NCBI RefSeq assembly: GCF_040371085.1
Contig: NZ_JAMBMT010000001.1
Location: 2,903,973 to 2,967,972, forward strand
Direction: 5' to 3'
DNA length: 64,000 nt
Source: Psychrobacter sp. AH5
Lineage (GTDB): Bacteria; Pseudomonadota; Gammaproteobacteria; Pseudomonadales; Moraxellaceae
Shown here: positions 1-10,032 of the stretch, piece after piece
Numbering within the stretch: the stretch's first letter is position 1
How the letters are laid out: each line of letters opens with the position of its first letter
Translations under genes and position numbers: made by a program
Notes under the pieces: generated by a model
Seen by the model: the letters and a program-made list of their open reading frames with translations, nothing else
What the model was told of the DNA's origin: nothing
Databases searched by the model: none

Positions 1-1
1 G

Positions 2-1615
2 ACCATTATCACTCGTAGCGAAACCGAGGCGCTGCTGCTCGAACAAAACCTTATCAAAGAATATCGTCCGCCTTATAACGTGCTACTACGCGATGATAAA
101 TCTTATCTTTATGTGTTTATCTCAGCGGACAAACCTTATCCGCGTTTGGCTTATGGGCGCGGCAAAGGCAATCATCAAAAAGGGCGCTTTTTTGGGCCTT
201 TTCCCTCAGCGCATGCGGCCAAAGAAACCTTGGTGCTGATGCAAAAAATGTTTCAAATGCGTCAATGCACTAATACCTTTTTTAAGCAGCGTAAGCGTCC
301 CTGCCTTGAGTATCAGATTAAGCGCTGCCGTGCGCCCTGCGTGGGACTAGTATCACCCGAAGAGTATAATGAAGACGTGAATAATACCATTCGCTTTTTA
401 AAGGGCGACTCAGGCGATATTCATAACGCTTTGATTGATAAGATGGAAAGCGCGGCTGAAGAGTTAGATTTTGAAAAAGCAGTGTTTTACCGCGATCAGT
501 TATCGATGTTACGCGAAGTGCAAGCGCGGCAAGCGGTTTATACCGTGCAAGGTGAAGCTGATGTCATCGTTATCTCTAGTCAAGCGGGTATGAGTGCGGT
601 CAATGTGCTCACGGTGCGCGGCGGCCGTGTGCTTGGCGGCAAGAACTACTTTCCTGATGTCGATAGTAGCGAGCCTATCGCTGATAATCTCTCCGCCTTT
701 ATTATGTCGTTTTATTTTCAAGTAACTGATGACTTACCAAGTGAGATTATCCTCAGTCACGAGCTACTAGATCAGCAAGCGGTCGCAGAAGCACTTGCGA
801 CCCATTTCGGTAGTAAAGTCACTATAAAAACCAATGTGCGTGAGCACCGCGCTGAATGGTTGGACTTGGCCAATCTTAACGCTAGTAATGCGTTAAAAAC
901 TAAGCTTGGCGATTATCTTGAGCTACATGCGCGCTTTAATGCACTCAAAGAGGTGCTGGCGGATGTCACCGATCGTACTATTGATCGTATCGAGTGTTTC
1001 GATATCTCGCACACAATGGGCGAGGCAACGATAGGCAGCTGCGTGGTCTTCGATCAAGGCGGTTCGCGCCGGCGCGACTATCGTCAGTATGCTATTCACG
1101 ATATCGTTGGCGGTGACGATTATGCAGCGATGAAGCAAGTACTGACGCGGCGCTACAAAAAGCAGCCATTACCGGATTTATTGCTGATAGATGGCGGTAA
1201 AGGGCAGATGAGTATGGCCAAAGAAGTACTGACAGAATTGGGTATTTTGAACGATACGTTATTGATTGGCGTGGCCAAAGGCGAGGGACGTAAAGCCGGG
1301 TTAGAGGTGCTGCATTTCTTAGATCATGAGCCGCTTGATTTGCCGATGGATAGCAAGGCCTTGCATTTGCTGATGCATATTCGTGATGAGGCGCACCGTT
1401 TTGCGATTACTGCCCATCGCAAAAAGCGCGATAAACGCCGCTCATCCTCGGTATTAGAAGTGATACCAGGACTGGGCGAGAAGCGTCGCCGCGACTTGCT
1501 CAATCATTTTGGTGGTATGCAGCAGTTGCTAGGAGCTTCTCAGCAGGAGTTGGCAGGGGTAACTGGTATTGGGCCAGTGCTGGCCAAGACTATTTATAAG
1601 GTTTTGCATGAGTAA
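2..1615 (+). CDS. uvrC: UvrABC system protein C (5' end outside window)
   Basis: Excinuclease subunit that makes the two incisions around a lesion after UvrA/UvrB loading. The reading frame is open from base 2, so the gene starts upstream; only the tail of the N-terminal GIY-YIG nuclease domain is present ([12 protein letters not shown], then the [13 protein letters not shown] motif). Next come a UVR motif ([14 protein letters not shown]) that binds UvrB, the RNase H-like nuclease domain ([36 protein letters not shown] with its Asp and His residues) and a C-terminal tandem helix-hairpin-helix ([20 protein letters not shown]). It ends before a strong shared terminator facing folA. Identity is clear. 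Confidence 0.97.
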   Translation, partial: TIITRSETEALLLEQNLIKEYRPPYNVLLRDDKSYLYVFISADKPYPRLAYGRGKGNHQKGRFFGPFPSAHAAKETLVLMQKMFQMRQCTNTFFKQRKRPCLEYQIKRCRAPCVGLVSPEEYNEDVNNTIRFLKGDSGDIHNALIDKMESAAEELDFEKAVFYRDQLSMLREVQARQAVYTVQGEADVIVISSQAGMSAVNVLTVRGGRVLGGKNYFPDVDSSEPIADNLSAFIMSFYFQVTDDLPSEIILSHELLDQQAVAEALATHFGSKVTIKTNVREHRAEWLDLANLNASNALKTKLGDYLELHARFNALKEVLADVTDRTIDRIECFDISHTMGEATIGSCVVFDQGGSRRRDYRQYAIHDIVGGDDYAAMKQVLTRRYKKQPLPDLLLIDGGKGQMSMAKEVLTELGILNDTLLIGVAKGEGRKAGLEVLHFLDHEPLDLPMDSKALHLLMHIRDEAHRFAITAHRKKRDKRRSSSVLEVIPGLGEKRRRDLLNHFGGMQQLLGASQQELAGVTGIGPVLAKTIYKVLHE

Positions 1616-1661
1616 GGTTTTTCTAAACTTATAACTATCTGAATAGTTTACTTTAATAATT

Positions 1662-1691
1662 AAAGGCTGTGCTTTTAACACAGCCTTTTTT
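1662..1691. terminator. Bidirectional rho-independent terminator between uvrC and folA
   Basis: A 10-bp perfect stem AAAGGCTGTG/CACAGCCTTT with a 7-nt loop, followed by a T-run on the plus strand and preceded by an A-run that acts as the T-run for the minus strand. It lies between the two convergent genes. Confidence 0.85.
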
Positions 1692-1696
1692 GCTAA

Positions 1697-2263
1697 CTAG
1701 CCTTTTCTGCGATAACTGACAAACTCAAAGTCTAAGCCACTTTTTTCATCGTGTTTCTTCTCGGATGTTTCTGTCGCCACAAAGTCGCTTGGCAACTCTG
1801 GGAAAAAAGCATCGCCACCACTAATCTCAGTATCGACATGGGTCAGCTCAATACGATCGGTATACATCATCGCATCTTTAAACACTTTTTCGCCGCCAAT
1901 GATCCAGATGGTCTCTAAATGTGCACCGTGCGCGAGGCTCGCCGCTTGTGTCAATGCCTCATCTAAATTATGCATGACATGGGCATTGTCTTTGCCGACA
2001 AGCCCTTTTTGCTCTGCGTAGTCTAATTGGCTAGTAATGATAAAGCTGACGCGCTTCGGTAGAGGCTTGCTACCCATCGACTCAAAAGTCTTACGCCCCA
2101 TAATGACAATACCTTTTATAGCGCTATCATTGGCGGCGGTGGTCATACTCTTAAAATGTTGCAAATCCTCTGAGATATGCCACGGTAGCTCATTGTCTTT
2201 ACCGATACAACGATTGCTACTGATCGCCGCTATTTGCGCCACTTCGGTGTTAGCATAGCTCAT
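1697..2263 (-). CDS. folA: Dihydrofolate reductase
   Basis: Reduces dihydrofolate to tetrahydrofolate with NADPH and is the target of trimethoprim. The 188-residue protein shows the family motifs: AAISSNRCIGKDNELPWH near residues 12-29, the NADPH-binding IVIMGRKTFESMG, and WIIGGEKVF in the second half. It is slightly longer than the usual 160-170 residues. The ATG has a good AAGGAT ribosome site. It is the last gene of an lgt-thyA-folA set on the minus strand; pairing with thyA is common because thymidylate synthase produces the dihydrofolate that this enzyme recycles. Confidence 0.96.
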   Translation of the reverse strand: MSYANTEVAQIAAISSNRCIGKDNELPWHISEDLQHFKSMTTAANDSAIKGIVIMGRKTFESMGSKPLPKRVSFIITSQLDYAEQKGLVGKDNAHVMHNLDEALTQAASLAHGAHLETIWIIGGEKVFKDAMMYTDRIELTHVDTEISGGDAFFPELPSDFVATETSEKKHDEKSGLDFEFVSYRRKG

Positions 2264-2310
2264 AATTTATCCTTATTTTTTATAAAAATTTAGCAATAAA
2301 GGTACTCAGT

Positions 2311-3183
2311 TTAAACCGCTACCTTTGCCTTAATAGCCGGATGCGACTCATAACCCTCAACGCTAATATCTTCATAATTAAAAGCAAAGATATCTTTTAC
2401 ATTGGGGTTTAGGGATAGAGTAGGTAGCGTCATTAACGAGCGCGATAATTGTAATTCAGCTTGCTCGCGGTGGTTCTGATAAATATGACAATCACCGCCC
2501 GTCCAAATAAATTCGCCAACTTCTAAATCGCAAACTTGCGCGATCATATGCGTCAACAGCGCGTAACTGGCAATATTAAACGGTACGCCTAGGAATAAAT
2601 CCGCTGAGCGCTGATAAAGCTGGCAAGACAGCTTATTGTCGGCGACAAAGAACTGAAATAGCGTATGACAAGGTGGCAAAGCAACTTGATCAGCCTCGCT
2701 TGGGTTCCAACCTGAGACGATCAGACGTCTGGAGTTGGGATTGGTTTTTATTTGTTCAACCACTTGCGTGATCTGATCGACGCCGTCATTGTTATAAGCA
2801 TCGTTATTGCTTTCATCAGCGTTTTTACTAGCGCCATAGTTGCGCCACTGATGACCATAGATAGGGCCCAAATCACCCGCCGGACGATTAAAGCGCGCGG
2901 TTTGCTCGGCGGTCGCCCACTCGTTCCAAATTCTTACGCCATTGGCTTGCAGATAATCAACCTTGGTACTACCGCTTAAAAACCACAAAAGCTCATAAAC
3001 GATAGATTTGAAGTGCACTTTTTTGGTGGTTAATAACGGAAAACCATCGGCCAAATCAAAACGCAGTTGCGCGCCAAAATGACTTAAAGTCCCGGTGCCC
3101 GTGCGATCGCCTTTTTCAGTACCGTTAGTCAAAACGTACTGGAGTAAATCAAGATAAGCGTGCTCGTTTTTTGTAGTAATCAT
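2311..3183 (-). CDS. thyA: Thymidylate synthase
   Basis: Methylates dUMP to dTMP using methylene-tetrahydrofolate. Motifs seen: DRTGTGT near the start, the catalytic Cys in [12 protein letters not shown] (residue 172 from the start chosen here), [12 protein letters not shown], and a C-terminal AVxx-type end. At about 290 residues it is longer than the 264-residue E. coli type because of an Asn/Asp-rich insert after [12 protein letters not shown]. The frame also opens with an in-frame TTG at 3198; I prefer the ATG at 3183 because it gives the usual N-terminus just before the conserved helix. It sits between lgt and folA, likely in one operon. Confidence 0.96.
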   Translation of the reverse strand: MITTKNEHAYLDLLQYVLTNGTEKGDRTGTGTLSHFGAQLRFDLADGFPLLTTKKVHFKSIVYELLWFLSGSTKVDYLQANGVRIWNEWATAEQTARFNRPAGDLGPIYGHQWRNYGASKNADESNNDAYNNDGVDQITQVVEQIKTNPNSRRLIVSGWNPSEADQVALPPCHTLFQFFVADNKLSCQLYQRSADLFLGVPFNIASYALLTHMIAQVCDLEVGEFIWTGGDCHIYQNHREQAELQLSRSLMTLPTLSLNPNVKDIFAFNYEDISVEGYESHPAIKAKVAV

Positions 3184-3243
3184 GGTCTTCAACTTCAATA
3201 AAACTAAATTTGTTGGATAAGTGTAAGTAGGTAAGCCCGTCTA

Positions 3244-4128
3244 TTAATAAGCGGCTTGTTTGCCCCAGTCATAAATGTCGCGCTTATAGGCATAAAATAT
3301 TAAGAAAATACCAATTAGTATCATCGGCGCGCTAAGTATCTGTCCTTTAGTTACCCAGCCTAATAATATAAAGCCTTGATCGACATCAGGTTGACGGAAA
3401 AACTCGACAATAAAGCGGCTAAAGCCATAACCAAGCATAAACACGCCAGTCACCGCCATACGTGGACGCGGCTTTGATGAGTACCACCATAATAACAAGA
3501 ATAGCAACAACCCTTCGGTCAAAGCTTGATAGAGCTGTGAGGGATGACGCGGTAATAAGTACTGACCACCCACCTCAGTAGCTACTTGTTGCAGGGCGGG
3601 ATTGGTCTGTAGTAACTGCGCATCGAAGGCTGCTGCTTGCGGGAAATAAGTGAGCCAATTGTAACCGCCTTCTGAGACGCGGCCCCAAAGCTCGCCATTG
3701 ATGTAGTTACCGATACGCCCGAACAATAAGCCAGTCGGCACGCAAGGAATGATAAAGTCGAGTACTTGAAACGGCGTCTTTTTGTATTTACGAGCAAAAT
3801 AGAGCATGCCAAGCCCAACACCAATCATGCCACCATGAAAAGACATGCCGCCTTCCCAAACTTTGAACAGATAAGCGGGGTTTTGTAGTAATTCACCGAA
3901 CTGATAAAACAGCACGTAGCCGATACGTCCGCCCAATATTACCCCGAGCGCGCCAAAAAATACTAAGTCCGACACCATATCGGTAGACCAAGCGTCGCGT
4001 TTGCTGCTCCGATACCAAGCCAAAGCGTAGGCGGCCGCAAATGCCAACAAATACATGAGACCATACCAATGCACTTCGACAGGGCCAAGCGCGAGCGCAA
4101 CAGGATCATACTGAGGATGAATAATCAT
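3244..4128 (-). CDS. lgt: Prolipoprotein diacylglyceryl transferase
   Basis: Inner-membrane enzyme for the first step of lipoprotein maturation, moving a diacylglyceryl group from phosphatidylglycerol to the lipobox Cys. The 294-residue protein has about seven hydrophobic segments, the Lgt signature GRIGNYINGELWGR around the middle, the HGG motif in SFHGGMIG, and RHPSQLYQ. It is the first gene of the lgt-thyA-folA set. The lipoprotein pathway also appears at lnt (48305) in this window. Confidence 0.96.
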   Translation of the reverse strand: MIIHPQYDPVALALGPVEVHWYGLMYLLAFAAAYALAWYRSSKRDAWSTDMVSDLVFFGALGVILGGRIGYVLFYQFGELLQNPAYLFKVWEGGMSFHGGMIGVGLGMLYFARKYKKTPFQVLDFIIPCVPTGLLFGRIGNYINGELWGRVSEGGYNWLTYFPQAAAFDAQLLQTNPALQQVATEVGGQYLLPRHPSQLYQALTEGLLLFLLLWWYSSKPRPRMAVTGVFMLGYGFSRFIVEFFRQPDVDQGFILLGWVTKGQILSAPMILIGIFLIFYAYKRDIYDWGKQAAY

Positions 4129-4271
4129 AAGGGCAACACAAACTTATTAATAAAATGCTATATATGATAGCAAAGTTCAACATAGAAAAGACATGAAAAA
4201 GCAGCTAAGATAGCAAATATGCCACCAAAGCGTAAGTTTATTAGTCGGCTCAATTATCAAAAGGATTTGTT

Positions 4272-5909
4272 GTGAAAACTAGAATAATATTGACGTCAGT
4301 TGTACCGGCGTTCCTAGCAAACAAAAGGCTATCGCTGGTTCTGTCAAGCGCTGCGATCTTGAGTCTATTGATGCCAATCAGCGCACAAGCAGCCGCTAGC
4401 AACATTGAGCAAATCACTATTTATCAAGGCCTAGCTAGCGTCACTCGTAGCTTGCCTATTACTGGCAGCGGTGAGCAGACTGTGGTGTTCTCTTGCCTGT
4501 CACCTTATATCGATCAAGACAGCTTGAGTGTACAAGCGCTTGGAGGAGTCAATGTTGGTGAGGTCAGTATCCAGACGCTAAGCGGTGAGCAAGCGTCGTT
4601 GTGTCAAAACCAAGGCGACGCCAAAGTGCAAACGCAGCAAGATAACTTAGCGACTATTAAAGCGGACTTGGAAGCGGCGCGTTTGGCTAAAGCCTACTTG
4701 CAAAATACTACTAAAGTCACCCAGCTCACTATTGATGGCACGCTGGCAAGCAACGCGCGCGATTTAGAATCGCAGGCCGCTATTATTAATAAAAGAATCC
4801 TTGAGCTTGAGCAGCGACAAACTCGTGCTCAAGATGCGCTCAATCAGTTGATGGTAGGGAGCAGTACCACCGCCAACCGTAATACGGTAACCCAAGTCAG
4901 TGTCCGCACAGCTAGTCGTACACCAACTACGCTTAAATTGCATTATCAGGTGCGCGGTGCGAGTTGGCAGCCGACTTATCAAGCCAGACTCAATACTGAT
5001 ACTAAGCAGCTTAGTATCACCGCCTCTGCTATTATCGCCCAGCAAACAGGTGAGAATTGGCTAAACGTTCCTCTTGTGCTCAGCTCAGTCAATCCTAATC
5101 AAAACGCGACTGGTCAGCTACCTTATGTACAGCGCCTGTCTCTATATGATGAAAATAAACAAGGAAAAGTAGCTAGATTTGCGCAACCGATGATGGAAGC
5201 CGCGCCAGTGGTCGTGGTTTCAGCAGATGCTAGTGATGAAGCAATGGGAAATATGGCACCGCTACCGAGCTTTGCGGTTAGCCAACAAGACAAAAACGGC
5301 ATTACTGAATATCGTCTGCCGCAGCGCGTCAGTATCCCTAGTGATGGTAGGCGCGTGCGTACGGTTATTGATCAGCAATCAGGTAATAGTAAGCTGTGGA
5401 TTCGCAGTACGCCAAGTAGCGAGCTGGCAGGATACTGGTATGCCTCAGCGCCGTTCTTGACACCGGCTTGGGTCGATGGCTCGCTGCAACTGTACCGCGA
5501 CGATAATTATATCGGACAAACACGTTATAACTATCAGCTGTTAAAAGAGCAAGGCATCGGTTTTGGGATAGATTCTAATATGCTAGTCAAACAACTGATT
5601 GATGAAGATAAGCAAGGCGATAAAGGCGCGTTCAATCGCACCCAGACTTTGACCAAAACCGAGGCTTATCAGTTCACCAATAAGCATAATAAGACGGTTA
5701 GTTTGCAAGTGCTTGGCAGCGAGCCTATTAGCCGCGATGATAATCTAAAAGTGAGCGTGACTCATACGCCCCCTGTGACGGAGCGTAATTGGAATAGTAA
5801 TCAAGGGGTAGTCGCTTGGGAGTTTAATTTAGCGCCTCAGCAATCACAAGTGCTGCAGTCGATATCGCAAGTGAGTTATCCTGCGGGTAAAGAACTGCTC
5901 AGTAATTAA
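4272..5909 (+). CDS. DUF4139 / mucoidy-inhibitor MuiA family exported protein
   Basis: The 545-residue protein has a cleavable-looking signal peptide ending near AQA at about residue 40. An N-terminal DUF4140-like region follows (IYQGLASVTRSLPITGSGEQTVVFSCL), then a coiled coil (residues about 120-190) and a DUF4139 beta-rich region (LHYQVRGASWQPTYQARL). The N-terminal plus C-terminal layout matches the MuiA family. The biochemical role of the family is not established to my knowledge; an envelope location is inferred. The start is a GTG five bases after AAGGAT. The next gene begins 8 bases after the stop, so the two are probably co-transcribed. Confidence 0.8.
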   Translation: MKTRIILTSVVPAFLANKRLSLVLSSAAILSLLMPISAQAAASNIEQITIYQGLASVTRSLPITGSGEQTVVFSCLSPYIDQDSLSVQALGGVNVGEVSIQTLSGEQASLCQNQGDAKVQTQQDNLATIKADLEAARLAKAYLQNTTKVTQLTIDGTLASNARDLESQAAIINKRILELEQRQTRAQDALNQLMVGSSTTANRNTVTQVSVRTASRTPTTLKLHYQVRGASWQPTYQARLNTDTKQLSITASAIIAQQTGENWLNVPLVLSSVNPNQNATGQLPYVQRLSLYDENKQGKVARFAQPMMEAAPVVVVSADASDEAMGNMAPLPSFAVSQQDKNGITEYRLPQRVSIPSDGRRVRTVIDQQSGNSKLWIRSTPSSELAGYWYASAPFLTPAWVDGSLQLYRDDNYIGQTRYNYQLLKEQGIGFGIDSNMLVKQLIDEDKQGDKGAFNRTQTLTKTEAYQFTNKHNKTVSLQVLGSEPISRDDNLKVSVTHTPPVTERNWNSNQGVVAWEFNLAPQQSQVLQSISQVSYPAGKELLSN

Positions 5910-5917
5910 GGAGAGAT

Positions 5918-6742
5918 ATGTGTATTGTCGCTATTGCTTGGCAGTTATTTGATGAGTTGCCATTAGTATTATTGTCTAATCGTGATGAGTTTTTAGCGCG
6001 CCCCACTAAGCCTTTGCATCAATGGTCAGACCAGCCTATTTATGCCGGTCGTGACAGTCAGAGCGGTGGCACTTGGTTAGGCATCCATCAACAGTCCTTT
6101 CAGAACACTCAATCTACTGCTCAGCAAAACGGGCGCTGGGCAGCCGTTTTGAATTTTCGGGATGGTGTACAAGCAAAGCCTGATGAGCGCTCGCGCGGTG
6201 AGTTAGTCACTAATTTTCTGATTAGCGACTTATCGCCAATGGCTTTTGCGCGGCAGATTAACTTGCAAGAGTATGCTGGCTTTAATCTGATTGTTGGTGA
6301 TAGCCGGCAAGCTGTAGTGGTTAATAATCGTGGCTATGCGCCAACCGCGCTGCATTCAGGTTTACATGTTTTCTCGAATGGTCAGCCGGAGGAGAGTTGG
6401 TTCAAAACCGAAAAACTACGCGGACGTTTGCGGCAAGAAGTACTACCGCTAATAGCTGAGAATAGTGCGCTTGAGTATTGGCAAGACGCTGCGCTAAATG
6501 TGATGTCTGACAAGACGCCAGCGACTGAGGAGCAATTGCCAGAAACAGGCGTACCGAAAATTATAGAGCAGGCGTTATCGTCAGTGTATATAGAGCCTGT
6601 CGCTTTGAGTAATCTTGAGACAAAGATGCCAAGTTATGGCACGCGTACCCAAAGCATTTTGACTTTGCGTTGTGATAGTAAATATCCAGCAGAGATAAAA
6701 GCGCAGCTTATTAGCCGTGAAACTAATAACGCTAAAAATTAG
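5918..6742 (+). CDS. NRDE family protein (TANGO2-like)
   Basis: The 274-residue protein has the family hallmarks MCIV at the start and LSNRDEFLARPT around residues 24-35, then GGTWLGI and NFRDG. Members resemble N-terminal-nucleophile hydrolases, with Cys2 as the candidate catalytic residue once Met1 is removed. Eukaryotic TANGO2 has been linked to haem or lipid handling; the bacterial function is unsettled. It starts 8 bases after the MuiA-like gene behind a GGAGAG ribosome site, suggesting one transcript. Confidence 0.85.
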   Translation: MCIVAIAWQLFDELPLVLLSNRDEFLARPTKPLHQWSDQPIYAGRDSQSGGTWLGIHQQSFQNTQSTAQQNGRWAAVLNFRDGVQAKPDERSRGELVTNFLISDLSPMAFARQINLQEYAGFNLIVGDSRQAVVVNNRGYAPTALHSGLHVFSNGQPEESWFKTEKLRGRLRQEVLPLIAENSALEYWQDAALNVMSDKTPATEEQLPETGVPKIIEQALSSVYIEPVALSNLETKMPSYGTRTQSILTLRCDSKYPAEIKAQLISRETNNAKN

Positions 6743-6854
6743 GAAGGGCGCATTCCCCACAATATTGATGAGGTCATACATAGTGAACGGTGTTTAAGAA
6801 GCATCTTACAAAAGCTAAGATATTAGATTCAACCTTATAAAACATATCGACATA

Positions 6855-6906
6855 AAAAATGCTCACTATAATATCTAATTTTCTAGACATTACTGCGAGC
6901 ATTTTT
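6855..6906. terminator. Possible shared terminator between the NRDE gene and rppH
   Basis: Inverted repeat AAAAATGCTC (6855-6864) and GAGCATTTTT (6897-6906) between two convergent genes. The 32-nt loop is long, so this is less certain than the compact terminators elsewhere in the window. Confidence 0.5.
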
Positions 6907-6920
6907 AATTTAATCCGCGT

Positions 6921-7442
6921 TTATTCTATTAACAAATGGTTATTTTGTTCTGGAATAATCAGCTCTTGTTTAAGAGGGAGTTCGCGTACTAATTCTTGTA
7001 AAGCACGACGATAAACCCCGCGTTTAAAGTGGATCACTTGTCCAAGTGGATACCAGTAGCTGACCCATTGCCAATGGTCAAATTCCGGTTTCCCCTCGTC
7101 AAAGCGGATGTGTTGCGTGTTCGGCTCATCTAAGCGTAGCAAAAACCACTTTTGTTTTTGCCCAATACATAAAGGATACTGACCATGACGTACGTAGCGT
7201 TTTGGCAGGCGATAACGCAGCCAATCTTGGGTGACTGCCAATAAGTCTACGTGACGCGGATGCAGACCGACCTCTTCCCAGAGCTCGCGGTACATCGCAT
7301 CCATTGGCGTCTCCCCGCGGTCGATACCGCCTTGCGGAAACTGCCAAGCGTTGTGACCAATACGTTTTGCCCACAGTACTTGCCCTTGTGTATTTGCCAA
7401 GATGATGCCGACATTGGCGCGAAAGCCGTCTGCATCTATCAT
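6921..7442 (-). CDS. rppH: RNA pyrophosphohydrolase
   Basis: Nudix hydrolase that removes pyrophosphate from 5'-triphosphate RNA and so opens transcripts to RNase E decay. The 173-residue protein has the RppH start ([15 protein letters not shown]), [11 protein letters not shown] and a full Nudix box ending in RELWEEVGL. Length and N-terminus match the E. coli enzyme. The ATG follows AAGGTTAAG. The gene stands alone, convergent with the NRDE gene. Confidence 0.93.
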   Translation of the reverse strand: MIDADGFRANVGIILANTQGQVLWAKRIGHNAWQFPQGGIDRGETPMDAMYRELWEEVGLHPRHVDLLAVTQDWLRYRLPKRYVRHGQYPLCIGQKQKWFLLRLDEPNTQHIRFDEGKPEFDHWQWVSYWYPLGQVIHFKRGVYRRALQELVRELPLKQELIIPEQNNHLLIE

Positions 7443-7857
7443 GACTTAACCTTTTAAATGTTTTAAAAACAACTTATCTCGATACAGCACTAGACAAAAT
7501 CTAATTATTATAAGGTGATTGTTATCACTACTATATCAAAACGAGTTTTATTATCTTCATTAAAGCAAGAAATAGCCAAAATGTGTAACGATATTTTGCT
7601 ATAAAATGTTTCACAGATTTAGTGCTTTAAAATCAAAGGGTTATATGGCTATATTTATGGTATTTTTTGTTGTCATTTCAATCCTAAAAAAACATCTAAT
7701 AAAAACGCTGAAGTTATGTTTGCGTTTTATTCTTACTAGCAGACGCTATGCTAAACTGGTGCTAAACTACAGCTCTACATTAGTAAATCACGGCGCATAA
7801 TCGTCAGTAAAGAATATTATAAAGTTACTTATACTTTCAAAGTAAGGATAGTTGATA
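7443..7857. other. Intergenic region between rppH and the OsmC gene
   Basis: About 415 AT-rich bases between divergent genes, so promoters for both should lie here. I could not pick a convincing -35/-10 pair. A 64-codon open frame at 7606-7800 lacks a ribosome site and is not accepted as a gene. Confidence 0.4.
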
Positions 7858-8271
7858 ATGGCTGAAACCAAAGCAAGCGTTACTTGGCAAGAAAACAAGG
7901 CTTTTATGGGCGTCTCGCCATCAGGGCATAATGTACAGATCGATGCCGATAAAGAAAAAGGCGCTAGTCCCATGGAGCTGATATTGCTCGGACTTGGCGG
8001 CTGTGCCAGTTATGACGTAGTAGCGATACTACAAAAATCGCGTCAAGAAGTGTTAGACGTAAAATGTGAGCTAACTGCTCAGCGTGCTGAAACCGTGCCT
8101 GCCGTCTATACGGACATTCACATGCATTTTGTAGTCACTGGTAAAGATATCGCCGATAAGCAAGTAGAGCGCGCAATCAGACTCTCAAGCGAGAAATACT
8201 GTTCAGCCAGTCGCATGCTCATGCAAGGTGGGGTAAATGTCACTCATGACTTTGAAGTAGTTGCCCGTTAG
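7858..8271 (+). CDS. OsmC family protein
   Basis: 137-residue OsmC/Ohr-superfamily protein. The conserved helix SPMELILLGLGGCASYDV carries the first conserved Cys and SEKYCSASRML the second, matching the thiol pair that reduces organic hydroperoxides in this family. Several subfamilies (OsmC, Ohr, YhfA) share this layout; this one looks closest to the YhfA-like branch, so peroxidase activity is not certain. I chose the ATG at 7858, which has AAGGAT about 9 bases upstream, over an in-frame TTG six bases earlier. Confidence 0.85.
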   Translation: MAETKASVTWQENKAFMGVSPSGHNVQIDADKEKGASPMELILLGLGGCASYDVVAILQKSRQEVLDVKCELTAQRAETVPAVYTDIHMHFVVTGKDIADKQVERAIRLSSEKYCSASRMLMQGGVNVTHDFEVVAR

Positions 8272-8309
8272 TCATTTTATTAGAGACAACGATAGGGGAA
8301 AAAATACCG

Positions 8310-8735
8310 ATGAATTACCTTTTAGGCTTTATCCCTGATACCGCCGCTGCGGCAATATGGGCTATGCTAGTAGCAAGCTTGTTGCCGCTAGCGATGGCGA
8401 TGACTGCAAAAGCGTTTGGTGGTTTTAGTCTTGCTGACAATGCTCATCCACGAGATTTTTTGCAGCAAACTACAGGCGCTTCTGCAAGAGCGAACGCCGC
8501 GCAGCAAAACAGTTATGAGACCTTGCCTGTGTTTTTGGCAGCGGTGATAGTCGCGATGCTATTCTTTGTACCGCAGTCTATTATCAATACTTTAGCGTGG
8601 CTTTATGTGGTTATTCGCATTGGTTACTGCGTGGCCTATATCATTAATCTACCGATATTTCGCTCAATACTCTGGGTACTATCCATGGTATGTAGCTTAA
8701 TGCTATTTTATTTAGCTATTCGTATTAGTACTTAA
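8310..8735 (+). CDS. MAPEG family membrane protein
   Basis: The 141-residue protein has four hydrophobic segments (about residues 12-32, 70-88, 90-110 and 118-138). The loop after the first contains DNAHPRDFL, and NSYETLPVFLAAV precedes the second; this ARAxNxxxN..E-F pattern is the MAPEG signature (membrane-associated proteins in eicosanoid and glutathione metabolism). Bacterial members are mostly uncharacterised. It follows the OsmC gene by 38 bases in the same direction; both could belong to detoxification, which is inference. Confidence 0.8.
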   Translation: MNYLLGFIPDTAAAAIWAMLVASLLPLAMAMTAKAFGGFSLADNAHPRDFLQQTTGASARANAAQQNSYETLPVFLAAVIVAMLFFVPQSIINTLAWLYVVIRIGYCVAYIINLPIFRSILWVLSMVCSLMLFYLAIRIST

Positions 8736-8769
8736 AATTAGTACTTAGCACTAGCCATTACTCATTTAA

Positions 8770-9768
8770 TTAGCGATAACTAGCTTGCAAAGCGGCGATG
8801 ATAGCCGCTTTACTTTTTTCTCTTTTGATATCATTCCACAGCGTTTTTGCCTCAATGTAGCCTTTGCTTAGCATACCAAGCCACTGCTTGTAGCGGCCCA
8901 CTAGTACGACATCATTCTTGGCTGCGCCTTCTAAAAATTTAATCTGATGAGTAATCAAGTCCTGCCAAGCGAGTGTTGCGGTCTGTAATACTTTATTATC
9001 CATTAAACCTGCTTTATCGACCTGCGCTATCAGATCAGGACGCGTTACCGCACCGCGTCCTAGCATCAAATGCTCAGTTCCCGACTGCATCATACACTGC
9101 TGTGCTTGCTGGCTATTCCAAATCTCGCCGTTAGCGATCACCGGTATATCTAGCGTATTAAAGCTTTGAATCTTCTCCCAATAAGCGGGCGGTTTGTAGC
9201 CTTGGGTCTTGGTACGCGCATGAATGGTTAGCCAATTGGCCCCGCTGTCGGCAATGGCTCCTTTGATATCTTGCATACGGCTGGTGTCGGTATAGCCGAG
9301 ACGTATCTTGGCAGAAACTGGAATGTTGCTAGGCACCGCTTGACGTATCGCGCTGATAATCTGATACATCACTTCCGGCTCCTCGAGTAGCACTGAGCCG
9401 CCGCGATGACTGTTGACGGTCTTGGCCGGACAACCAAAGTTAATATCGATAGCAGGCGCGCCAAGCTCAGCAGCAAAAGTGGCATTTTCTGCCATCAACT
9501 GCGCATTACTACCAAGCAACTGGATATGAATAGGTGTCCCTGAGGCAGTCTTGGCATCATGATGCAGCTCAGGCACGTATTTATAGAACACATGCGCCGG
9601 CAAAACGGTTTGAGTGACGCGAATAAATTCGCTAACGGACCAATCATAGGGACGACCCAAATCGACAGCAATTTGCGTTAAGATTTGCCGCATTAAGGGA
9701 TCGGTTAAGCCTTCCATTGGGGCGAGGAGGCGGACGGGAGTTTTAAATAAAGTGTTTAAAAGAAGCAT
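8770..9768 (-). CDS. dusC: tRNA-dihydrouridine(16) synthase
   Basis: Flavin enzyme that reduces U16 in the tRNA D-loop. The 332-residue protein has LLAPMEGLTDPLMRQ near the N-terminus, SEFIRVTQTVLPAHVF, the catalytic-Cys motif DINFGCPAKTVN, IHARTKTQGY, VIANGEIWN and MLGRGAVTRPDL. EFIRV..Q.LP..VF and GEIW distinguish DusC from DusA and DusB. The ATG at 9768 directly adjoins the remnant frame on the other strand, and no good ribosome site is visible, so the native upstream region may have been altered. Confidence 0.9.
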   Translation of the reverse strand: MLLLNTLFKTPVRLLAPMEGLTDPLMRQILTQIAVDLGRPYDWSVSEFIRVTQTVLPAHVFYKYVPELHHDAKTASGTPIHIQLLGSNAQLMAENATFAAELGAPAIDINFGCPAKTVNSHRGGSVLLEEPEVMYQIISAIRQAVPSNIPVSAKIRLGYTDTSRMQDIKGAIADSGANWLTIHARTKTQGYKPPAYWEKIQSFNTLDIPVIANGEIWNSQQAQQCMMQSGTEHLMLGRGAVTRPDLIAQVDKAGLMDNKVLQTATLAWQDLITHQIKFLEGAAKNDVVLVGRYKQWLGMLSKGYIEAKTLWNDIKREKSKAAIIAALQASYR

Positions 9769-9774
9769 GTGTTT

Positions 9775-10011
9775 ATGAGAGTAAGTAAAAAGTGTTGTAT
9801 GATAACTTATCTATTCGTTAATAGTCGTATAAAAGGTGATGATATTGATAGTATTGAAGGAGATAGCTATACAGGCTCTGACTTAACAGCAGGAGCCAGT
9901 AAAACGTGGAAGCTATTAATTATGCCAAAACCTAAAGCTGTCATGCGTACCTTTAAGTTAGACTTTAACGAAGTAGACAGCACCGAGGTTCCTATTATTT
10001 GGCAGGAGTAA
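9775..10011 (+). pseudogene. Truncated remnant of an unidentified protein gene
   Basis: A 78-codon frame that starts within the dusC upstream region. The central part (DDIDSIEGDSYTGSDLTAGASKTWKLLI) reads like the C-terminal half of a small beta-sandwich domain of the FxLYH/DUF3426 type, where a G-S/D-L-x-A/P-G-x-x-W pattern is common. The N-terminal part looks unrelated and has no ribosome site. I read it as the surviving 3' end of a deleted gene, still followed by its terminator. The family assignment is weak. Confidence 0.5.
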
Positions 10012-10032
10012 GGTATTCATTGTAGATTAAAG

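Noticed and set aside
7606..7800. 64-codon frame upstream of the OsmC gene
   Set aside because: No ribosome site, no recognised motif, and the AT-rich composition explains its Phe/Ile/Lys-rich translation.
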